A stretch of 64,000 nt of DNA from Cedecea sp000277545 (GTDB lineage: Bacteria; Pseudomonadota; Gammaproteobacteria; Enterobacterales; Enterobacteriaceae), in NCBI GenBank assembly GCA_050847315.1, contig CP193791.1; one strand, written 5' to 3'. Made by a program: the position numbers and the translations under genes. Shown in pieces: positions 45,176 to 52,629 of this stretch (its first letter is position 1; each line of letters begins with the position of its first letter). The notes under the pieces were generated by a model, which had not been told where the DNA came from, did not search any database, and worked only from the letters and a program-made list of their open reading frames with translations.

Positions 45176-46033
45176 ATGAAAATGATTCGACTTATGATAA
45201 TCCCCTTGCTGGCTGGAATGTGCACGCCAGCACTATCTACACCAGTCAATATCACTGATACAATACAAACCACAGAAGACCATATCAAAGGTCGGGTTGG
45301 TTTTACTGAAATAGACTTTTTATCCGGAAAGGTACTGGGTAGTCATCGCCATGAAGAACGCTTCCCTATGATGAGCACATTCAAAGTTTTGTTATGTGGG
45401 GCAGTATTAGCACGCGTTGATAAAGGGCTTGAACAGCTTGAACGCAGAATTACCTATAATGAGCATGACCTGGATGACTATTCACCAGTAACCAGTCTGC
45501 ACCTTGCAGATGGAATGTCGGTTTCTGAATTATGTAATGCTGCCATTACCACCAGTGATAATACTGCTGCAAATTTATTGCTATCAACAATTGGCGGGCC
45601 GGAGGGATTAACCCAATTTGTGCGAAGCACTGGTGATAATTATACACGACTAGATCGACACGAACCCAGCCTGAATGAAGCGCTACCTGGCGATGAGCGT
45701 GATACTACCACTCCGGCTGCAATGGCTCAGACGTTACGAAAATTGTTAAATGGGAGTCTCCTCAAGATAGCATCACAGCAAAAATTAATAACGTGGATGC
45801 AGGAAGATAAAGTTGGCGGGCCTCTGTTCCGCTCTGTACTGCCAGCTGGCTGGATGATAGCGGATAAAACAGGAGCAGGTGAACACGGCTCTCGTGGCAT
45901 CGTTGCATTGTTGGGGCCCAGAGGAAAACCATCCCGAATAGTTATTCTCTATATTACCAATACTCATTCATCCATGAATGAACTTAACGAACATATTGCA
46001 GGGATCGGAGATTCAATTATTAAGCACTGGTAA
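45176..46033 (+). CDS. Class A beta-lactamase, TEM/SHV/LAP-related
   Basis: 285 residues with a signal peptide (MIIPLLAGMCTPALS). All class A motifs are present: MMSTFKVLLC (Ser70-x-x-Lys73), SDN (Ser130) in ITTSDNTAANLLL, Glu166 in HEPSLNEALPGDERDTT, and KTGAGEHGSRG (234-236). The pattern, including FPMMSTFKVLLCGAV and GSRGIVALLGP, is that of the TEM/SHV/LAP group; from memory it is clearly different from TEM-1. Position 165 is His where TEM has Trp. The enzyme should hydrolyse penicillins in the periplasm; spectrum cannot be read from sequence. Low GC compared with the ampH-like gene points to separate origin. Confidence 0.93.
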   Translation: MKMIRLMIIPLLAGMCTPALSTPVNITDTIQTTEDHIKGRVGFTEIDFLSGKVLGSHRHEERFPMMSTFKVLLCGAVLARVDKGLEQLERRITYNEHDLDDYSPVTSLHLADGMSVSELCNAAITTSDNTAANLLLSTIGGPEGLTQFVRSTGDNYTRLDRHEPSLNEALPGDERDTTTPAAMAQTLRKLLNGSLLKIASQQKLITWMQEDKVGGPLFRSVLPAGWMIADKTGAGEHGSRGIVALLGPRGKPSRIVILYITNTHSSMNELNEHIAGIGDSIIKHW

Positions 46034-46350
46034 TATGTTTTCAAAGATTAGTTCACTCCAGACCCACACTTTGGTATTCCGGACTGTAAGATGAGTGGCT
46101 AAGACAACTTGTTTTCCATGTAATTAACAGGTGAATCTTGGCCGCTTTCAGAGTAGGTATCTCATCGTCTAGGTGAAAGTTATCTGTAGCGATGCAGACT
46201 GCGTAGGCAGTGAATGAGCCGACAAATTATCTATGTAATATTTGAGGTAATTTGGGTAATGTACTTCACCAAATCATCCAGTTCGATTCGTTCACCGGGC
46301 AGAGAGCTGATGGCCTGAGGTAGGTAATCAGTAAAATATTTTATTCCGCT
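46034..46350. other. Intergenic region between beta-lactamase and IS
   Basis: About 317 bp; no gene, hairpin terminator or IS end recognised apart from the IS boundary at 46351. Confidence 0.4.
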
Positions 46351-46428
46351 TGTAAGTATCCCGCTTAACCGAACCATTCACTTTTAGAGATCTTCCGACA
46401 TACTGATTATGTTCCCGAGGAGATCGCC

Positions 46429-46695
46429 ATGCGTAAAGCACGATTCACCGAACACCAGATCATCGCTGTGCTGAAGTCCGTCGAAGCCGGACGCACCGTC
46501 AAAGATGTCTGCCGCGAAGCGGGTATCTCTGAGGCCTCTTACTACAACTGGAAAGCGAAGTTTGGCGGGATGGAAGCCTCTGATATCAAAAAGATGAAAG
46601 ATCTTGAGGACGAAAACCGCCGCCTAAAACAGATGTTTGCCGACCTGAGTCTGGAAAACCGCGCACTAAAAGACGTCATCGAAAAAAAGCTTTAA
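46429..46695 (+). CDS. IS3-family transposase OrfA (IS1222-like)
   Basis: 88 residues; HTH (KARFTEHQIIAVLKSVEAGR, then GISEASYYNWKAKFGGMEA) and leucine-rich coiled-coil (MKDLEDENRRLKQMFADLSL). Followed by an A-rich slippery tract (GAAAAAAAGC) for -1 frameshifting. Confidence 0.92.
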   Translation: MRKARFTEHQIIAVLKSVEAGRTVKDVCREAGISEASYYNWKAKFGGMEASDIKKMKDLEDENRRLKQMFADLSLENRALKDVIEKKL

Positions 46696-46736
46696 AGCCA
46701 GCGATAAAGCGTGAACTCGTCAGCTATCTGAAAGAG

Positions 46737-47540
46737 GTGTTTTCGATGAGTGTACGTCAGGCATGCAGGATGTTATCGCTGAGCAGGACGGTTTATTTTT
46801 ACCAGCCCGATACCCGGCACAATGAACGGGTGATCCAGGCACTGACTGAGCTGGCGGAGCGCTATCCGCGATACGGTTTTAAGAAGCTGTTCCAGCTTCT
46901 GCGCAGGCAGGGGCACACCTGGAACCATAAGCGTGTTCACCGGATTTACTGCCTGCTGAAACTGAATTTTCGTCGTAAGGGTAAACAACGTCTGCCGGTA
47001 CGCAATCCGGCTCCGTTGATAATGCCGGAAGCGCTTAATCAAAGCTGGTCCATCGATTTTATGCACGATGCGCTGGTCTGTGGCCGGCGCTTCCGTACCT
47101 TTAATGTGGTGGATGATTTTAATCGCGAAGCCCTGGCGATAGAAATCGACCTGAATATTCCGGCTCAACGGGTCGTCAGGGTGCTGGACAGGATAGTGGC
47201 AAACCGTGGATATCCGCTGAAGATGCGTATGGACAACGGGCCAGAACTGGTCTCACTTGCGCTGGCGCAATGGGCCGAAGACCATGGTGTGGTGCTGGAA
47301 TTTATTAAACCAGGCAAACCGACACAGAATGCCTTTATCGAGCGTTTTAACCTGACGTACCGGACAGAAATCCTGGATTTTTATCTGTTCAGAACACTGA
47401 ATGAAGCACGGGAAATTACTGAGCGCTGGTTGATGGAATATAACAGCGAGCGACCTCATGAGTCCCTGAATAACCTGACGCCGGAAGAGTATCGGCTGAT
47501 GGCTGAAAAACCAGAAACCTCAAAAAGTGCGTGGAACTAA
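46737..47540 (+). CDS. IS3-family transposase OrfB (IS1222-like)
   Basis: 267 residues open in the -1 frame relative to OrfA. HTH_21-type start (SVRQACRMLSLSRTVYFYQP) and rve core with D (WSIDFMHD), D (MRMDNGPE) and E (FIERFNLTYRTE). Intact, so this is the only IS in the window that looks fully functional, although its flanks show rearrangement. Confidence 0.92.
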   Translation: MFSMSVRQACRMLSLSRTVYFYQPDTRHNERVIQALTELAERYPRYGFKKLFQLLRRQGHTWNHKRVHRIYCLLKLNFRRKGKQRLPVRNPAPLIMPEALNQSWSIDFMHDALVCGRRFRTFNVVDDFNREALAIEIDLNIPAQRVVRVLDRIVANRGYPLKMRMDNGPELVSLALAQWAEDHGVVLEFIKPGKPTQNAFIERFNLTYRTEILDFYLFRTLNEAREITERWLMEYNSERPHESLNNLTPEEYRLMAEKPETSKSAWN

Positions 47541-47556
47541 AACGGGTGTACTTACA

Positions 47557-49580
47557 AAATGTTTACTTCGTATATGGCTTATTACTTTTCTTTCGTGCAG
47601 TTTGGGCTGGAAGGCGGGCATCTTTCAGACAATGCTGATTAAGTCTGTTCTGGCTATTATTATAATGACTCATCTCTGTATGATTTTTTTAGGTTGGCGC
47701 CTCCAGAGAGGCGCTTTAGAGTTCTACCGTATTCCTTCTTGTCAGAAGGCGTATTTCACTCCCAGCATACCCTGAGTGTCCCGGTAACTACCTGACCCCA
47801 TCTGTTGCGCCACGTTGCCCCATGCGCTCAGATTTTCGCTTATGTGGCCCTCAACACCAGTTTTTAGCTCTGCCACATTGCGTTGCCCCTGAAGATATGC
47901 ACTGCTTTCACCCATCTTCACGCCATAATCCTTCGCGGTATAAACCCAGTTTGCTTCCACAAAAGGTTCAAACTGACGGAAGGAACCTTTGTCATGATGG
48001 CTCTGTCCGGTCATTGACAAGCGTACACCCAGGCGTGTCTGGACGTTATCACTTCCCCTGCCTTCCACTTTCGTACCGTTGACTTCCGTGTGATTATCGG
48101 CTTTCACGCCGGACCATAGCACCTGTGCCTGGGGCGTTATGTAAACGTTGTTTTCCATTCCGCCGGAGGTTCTGTATGAACCCGTATGGAAAACATACCC
48201 CGTTTCCAGTGACGCGCTCAGACCTTTTGATTTGTACTTCTCATACGCCAGTTCATCACCTTTAACGGAGTTATCGAACCAGTTCCATGCCATCCAGCTG
48301 TCTGCATACAGGCCGGTTTTGTCCTTCGAATTCTGGTGCCAGGTGCTGTAGACACCAGCGCTGTAACCCCACACAGAGCCTTTTGAGTTATAACCGGACA
48401 AAGTGTTACGGGAATTACTGTACTGTTTACCGTAGCCGCCCATCAGACCAAGATGCCACGCATCGTCGTTGCCGGTGCTGCCGTTGAAGATATCTGCCCC
48501 CATCTGGAAGACTATCCGGTTTGCGGCGTATTTTGACTGACCGTCCGAGACATGTCCTTCCGTATGGCCCCCCACAGAGCGTACCCACAGACTACTTTCG
48601 TGACGCTCTCCGGTGGCCAGGTTTGTGTATATCATGCCACTTTGACGGTCTTTGAGACGCATGTTGAACATTGTTGCGGCTGCCTGAAGGTTGGCGGCGT
48701 AATTTCCTCGCTCAGGACGATAAGTGTGTCCGGTATCGGCATTGTTATGAGTTCCATTACTATTACCGTTATTATCGTTATTGCCGTTATTGCCGTTATT
48801 ACCGTTATTACCGTTATTACCGTTATTACCGTTATTACCGTTATTACCGTTATTACCGTTATTACCGTTATTACCGTTATTACCGTTATTACCGTTATTA
48901 CCGTTATTACCGTTATTACCGTTATTACCGTTATTGCCGTTATTGCCGTTATTGCCGTTATTGCCGTTATTACCGTTATTACCGTTATTATTTTCACTCT
49001 GACTGGTGAGATACCAGTTATTGTTATTCATGCCGGAAGGGGTACCCTGCTGGAGATGATACTCATAACTGCCGGCTACAATTCGCCCTTTCTGAATAAA
49101 GGCACCGGAGGCGGAGTTACCGGTGGAAATAACTTCAATTCCCTCCAGGGTCTGTGCCCCGATACCGCCTTCGTTGGCGACCCTGATGTAGGTGGTGCCG
49201 GAAGCATTCCCGCTGATGGTCAGCTTATCTGTCAGGCTGTCATCGCCACCCAGCACAGTTCCGAGAGAAACTGTACCGCCATTTCCGGTCCAGTCGCCTT
49301 CCACGGCCAGGGTCTGGCCCGCATTAGTGGCTCCGTTATTAATCATTACCAGTCCGCTGTTAATCATGTCACCGTACAGTGTTACTGCTTTCGGCAGTGC
49401 ATCTGCGCCGGTATCATTAATTAATACGGTACCACTGTTGTTCAGTGTGGTGACGGTCTGGCTGTTGCCGCTGAGATTAAGGGTCGCACCTTCAGCTACC
49501 GTCACACCGGAGGTGGAGGCAAAAGTATCCTCAACACCGGTTTTAAGTGTGCCGCGGCTGACCGTAGTAGTACCTGTGTA
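47557..49580. repeat. Large direct repeat, copy 2 (autotransporter 3' half)
   Basis: Same orientation and sequence as 10479-12421, longer by 81 bp, which equals nine extra 9-bp units. It starts at the first base after the IS and contains only the last 28 or so codons of the regulator-like gene found whole at 9695-10564. Confidence 0.92.
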
Positions 49581-51071
49581 AGTGTTGGTTCCGGATAAAA
49601 TAAAGCTGCCTTCACCATTTTTACTTATGCCTCCCCTGCCAGAAATCTTGCCTGAAAATGTGGTAGCGGTGCCAGCAGTATTATTTTCCGTGAGGGTATT
49701 ATCGCCTAGTAGAATCTCTCCTTTTCCGGATAGGGCATTTACTTGCTGATTGTAACCTCCAAGATCTAAACTGGCACCAGAGTTAACGACCAAGCTGTGG
49801 GAGGTCATGATTGCATTTTCCACACCCGTCTTGAGCGTTCCTTTCTCAATCAGAGTATCGCCAGTATAAGTATTGTTACCGCCTAAAATCAGCGTTCCAT
49901 CTCCTAATTTTTGTAGGCTGCCCGTACCTGCTATAATGCCTGAAAGTGACATGCCTACACTGTTAGTGTCTAATGAAGAGATACTATTTCCATTTAGATT
50001 GATATCGATGCTGGATGTTAGCGTCGATTTGTATGCCTGAAGGATTCCACCGTCGAGAGTAAAAAGGGGTGGAATACTGCTTCCCCCATAAACAATGCCG
50101 TTCTGCCCGCCAATGGACAGTTTGCCGCCATTGGAAATGATCATCTCCGTAGTGCCAGCAGAACTTGTCGCAAGGTATAATTTGTCTGCAACGGTGATGC
50201 TTGCTCCGTCGGTAACCGTAGTTTTGGCTGTACCTTCATCTGCGCCGAGATAGAAAGTATTAACATTTAACGCTGAGCCCTCACCCATGACGGTAATAGC
50301 GGTGTCAGAATTGTCATTGCTGTTACCGGCAGCGAGCATATCTGCATTGACAATGCCACCATTAGATATATTGAGATATCCAGTTCCACCTCGGCCGTAA
50401 CCAGTCCCCCCCATACTTAGTAATGCTCCATTAGAGACATTAACAATACCTCCATCGGATACGTTTAGTTCTCCGATAAAACCTTGAGATCCAATTGTTA
50501 ATTGCTGAAATGGGGTGCCGGCCGCATCGCGGCCAGGCTTTACAGTCAGAGCTGAACCATTTCCCTGTACGTTAATCGTGCCTTCAGCGCCATATCCGGT
50601 GTAAACATCAAACGAGTTAACCTTGCCGCCATCGATAATGTTGAGAATATTGTTTTTACCTCCTCCAGCATTACCAACACGGATCTGGGGGCTGGTTAGT
50701 GAGGAGCCATTTCCGGAAACTACAATATATGACGACAGACTGTTATCGCTTCCAATGAAAATATTTTGCTCTGCTAACACAGTTGCACCATTTTGCACCT
50801 GCATATAAGCTTCTTTATCGCCCGATGCAGCACCGTTACCGATACTTATGGTGCCGCTTAGCGGTAATGTATTAGTATACTTTGCGGCAATTGATGTGCC
50901 CGATCCTGTAACAACAAAATTTGATGAGGTATTATATTTTTCACTGTACGTGAGAAAGCTTGCAAATTCTCTTGAACCACTTTCGTATACAGTGTCACTT
51001 GATGCTGAAACTCCAAAGTTTATTCCATAAGCGATCATGGAAATCGACATGGCAATTTTTTTAATTTTCAA
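47742..51071 (-). CDS. AIDA-type autotransporter adhesin 2
   Basis: 1109 residues from TTG 51071 (AAGGA upstream, 8 bp spacing; no ATG fits). It begins with a plain signal peptide (MKIKKIAMSISMIAYGINFG) without the ESPR seen in the first autotransporter. The passenger has repeated 'VNVSNGALLSMGGTGYGRGG'-type turns and autotransporter-associated beta-strand repeats (ILGGNNTYTGDTLIEKGTLK). From about residue 500 the protein is the same as the first autotransporter, with a longer Asn-Gly linker and the same barrel ending GVKYAF. Unlike the first copy, it has no regulator pair upstream. Confidence 0.88.
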   Translation of the reverse strand: MKIKKIAMSISMIAYGINFGVSASSDTVYESGSREFASFLTYSEKYNTSSNFVVTGSGTSIAAKYTNTLPLSGTISIGNGAASGDKEAYMQVQNGATVLAEQNIFIGSDNSLSSYIVVSGNGSSLTSPQIRVGNAGGGKNNILNIIDGGKVNSFDVYTGYGAEGTINVQGNGSALTVKPGRDAAGTPFQQLTIGSQGFIGELNVSDGGIVNVSNGALLSMGGTGYGRGGTGYLNISNGGIVNADMLAAGNSNDNSDTAITVMGEGSALNVNTFYLGADEGTAKTTVTDGASITVADKLYLATSSAGTTEMIISNGGKLSIGGQNGIVYGGSSIPPLFTLDGGILQAYKSTLTSSIDINLNGNSISSLDTNSVGMSLSGIIAGTGSLQKLGDGTLILGGNNTYTGDTLIEKGTLKTGVENAIMTSHSLVVNSGASLDLGGYNQQVNALSGKGEILLGDNTLTENNTAGTATTFSGKISGRGGISKNGEGSFILSGTNTYTGTTTVSRGTLKTGVEDTFASTSGVTVAEGATLNLSGNSQTVTTLNNSGTVLINDTGADALPKAVTLYGDMINSGLVMINNGATNAGQTLAVEGDWTGNGGTVSLGTVLGGDDSLTDKLTISGNASGTTYIRVANEGGIGAQTLEGIEVISTGNSASGAFIQKGRIVAGSYEYHLQQGTPSGMNNNNWYLTSQSENNNGNNGNNGNNGNNGNNGNNGNNGNNGNNGNNGNNGNNGNNGNNGNNGNNGNNGNNGNNGNNGNNGNNGNNDNNGNSNGTHNNADTGHTYRPERGNYAANLQAAATMFNMRLKDRQSGMIYTNLATGERHESSLWVRSVGGHTEGHVSDGQSKYAANRIVFQMGADIFNGSTGNDDAWHLGLMGGYGKQYSNSRNTLSGYNSKGSVWGYSAGVYSTWHQNSKDKTGLYADSWMAWNWFDNSVKGDELAYEKYKSKGLSASLETGYVFHTGSYRTSGGMENNVYITPQAQVLWSGVKADNHTEVNGTKVEGRGSDNVQTRLGVRLSMTGQSHHDKGSFRQFEPFVEANWVYTAKDYGVKMGESSAYLQGQRNVAELKTGVEGHISENLSAWGNVAQQMGSGSYRDTQGMLGVKYAF
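48766..48990. repeat. 9-bp tandem repeat, 25 units, in autotransporter 2
   Basis: Same CCGTTATTA consensus as at 11688-11831, with CCGTTATTG variants near the right end. It is nine units longer, which adds 27 residues of Asn/Gly linker in frame. Confidence 0.95.
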
Positions 51072-51863
51072 AGCATATTCCTTAAGCTCTGGTGTTAATG
51101 AGTGGGTAATTTATAATTGATACTCTGGTGTTTTTATTTTTATGAGGTTGCTTTGAATCTTTGCAAAAAAAAATATTAATGTATTAGCATTATCAGATAG
51201 GGGGGCATGCTCCTTTTCTTATGGCGCTTTCAGGTAAGCTACCGCCCGTTACTATACCAAGTACACTAGGGAAAATAATTATCAATACTTGTGGCGAGTT
51301 ACTATCAATGAACATGCATTTATTTGCGCCTTATTCATCCTCATATGAAGAGTTCACGTATGTGAGTTCATTCCCAGACGAGAGTACAAAGAATACCAAA
51401 TTAAATAAATGTCAAAAAAAAGCACCAAAGTTTGTTACTGAAAGTTATTGACATTACGAAAAAATGTATTTTATTCCCCGTGAGCTTGGTGAACCTTAAG
51501 GTTGTATTATTTAGGAGAGATGTTTTATGAGAAAAATTTAGAGAATTCAAGTGGATTGGTAAGTAATATCATTGAGTTATGAGGTTGATGTTTCTATTCC
51601 CCCAGTTGTCTTGGTTCATCGACTCCTTAGCCTCTATATATTAAGGCGCAACTTCATCGTTAAATTTATTTTTGGGTGCTCATTTATCACTCAATAGATA
51701 AAGCGCTAACGCATATAGATTAACCCGCTCCAAGTGAGAAGAATTGTTACATCTGGTTATTTACCAGACTCTACGCGATAGTTTTCGGAATAGTTCCCGT
51801 TATTTCATATGTTCACTAATTTATGTTTAAATACTTGAGCATTGTTCCCTTGATTCCCTTTTC
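51072..51863. other. Intergenic region at the island boundary
   Basis: About 790 bp. An open frame at 51221-51451 (76 residues, no recognisable family, poor start context) is probably not a gene. The region holds the promoter of the second autotransporter and the candidate attR at 51724. No integrase or terminator identified. Confidence 0.4.
51724..51732 (+). other. Candidate attR: partial copy of tRNA-Gly 3' end
   Basis: CCCGCTCCA equals the last 9 bases of the tRNA gene (6575-6583). Short for an attachment site, but it lies close to where core genes resume (queH at 51864). Confidence 0.3.
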
Positions 51864-52514
51864 TTAAACATGTTTATAGTTACCCGGCTTGATTAACGCT
51901 TTCCCCTGCGATGTTCGATAAGCGTTGGCATCCCGCAAAGAATAAGCGCAGCCGCAATACTCCTGCTGATAAAACTGCTCGCGTTTGCAGATCTCTACCG
52001 TGCGCGCGGAGCCACCTTGCTTACGCCAGTTGTGGGTCCAGTAAAACATTCCCGGATGACGCGCCGCTGCTCGCTGGCCGCATTCGCAAACCTGCTGAAA
52101 ATTCTTCCAGCGTGAAATTCCCAGCGAACTGCAAATCGCCTCGAAGCCGTGTTCAGCCGCGTACAGCGCGGTGCGCTCCAGGCGCATATCAAAACAGGCC
52201 GTACAGCGCGCGCCGCGCTCGGGTTCCCATTCCATACCTTTCATGCGCGCAAACCAGTTATCGGCATCATAATCCGCGTCGATGAAGGGCACGCCGTGTT
52301 GCCCGGCAAACCGCTTATTCTCCTCCTTACGGATGAGATACTCCTTTTGCGGATGGATATTGGGATTGTAGAAAAAAATCGTAAAGTCGATATCCGAGGC
52401 AAGCAAAGCCTCGATGACTTCGGAAGAGCAGGGCGCGCAGCAGGTATGCAATAACAGCTTGTTTGCACCGTCCGGCAGCACAAGCTTCGGGCGCTTAAAT
52501 TCGGTGGTTGTCAT
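51864..52514 (-). CDS. queH: Epoxyqueuosine reductase QueH
   Basis: 216 residues. It has the QueH (DUF208) signature LLHTCCAPCSSEV near the start and later cysteines (ARCTACFDMR, QVCECGQR, EYCGCAYS) that bind the iron-sulfur cluster and metal. QueH reduces epoxyqueuosine to queuosine in tRNA wobble position 34, replacing QueG in some bacteria. It is an alternative to QueG, whose presence elsewhere cannot be judged. It seems to be a chromosomal gene flanking the island. Confidence 0.88.
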   Translation of the reverse strand: MTTTEFKRPKLVLPDGANKLLLHTCCAPCSSEVIEALLASDIDFTIFFYNPNIHPQKEYLIRKEENKRFAGQHGVPFIDADYDADNWFARMKGMEWEPERGARCTACFDMRLERTALYAAEHGFEAICSSLGISRWKNFQQVCECGQRAAARHPGMFYWTHNWRKQGGSARTVEICKREQFYQQEYCGCAYSLRDANAYRTSQGKALIKPGNYKHV

Positions 52515-52629
52515 GATATGTTGGCGGAAAGAAGGAAAACGGCGTGGATTGTACCACTAAAATTGTGGTCAATGGGCTTTGCCAGCTTAAGGTGAGGCGG
52601 GAGACTGCTTCTCCCACCTTAGCTAACAG

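Larger units (their letters stand above)
46351..47556 (+). mobile_element. Complete IS3-family element (IS1222-like)
   Basis: Left end TGTAAGTATCCCGCTTAAC at 46351 matches the reversed right end TGTAAGTACACCCGTTTTAG ending at 47556; length 1206 bp. Both transposase frames are intact. The three bases outside each end differ (GCT and AAA), so there is no target duplication. The right flank is exactly the start of the duplicated autotransporter block. The name IS1222 is from memory of the OrfA sequence. Confidence 0.85.

Noticed and set aside
48671..49009. Tyr/Arg-rich and Pro/Leu-rich repeat proteins on the + strand
   Set aside because: Produced by reading the 9-bp tandem repeat in other frames; repetition alone explains the open frames.
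51221..51451. 76-residue frame in the right-hand boundary region
   Set aside because: Poor start context, no recognisable motif and AT-rich low-complexity tail; probably chance.
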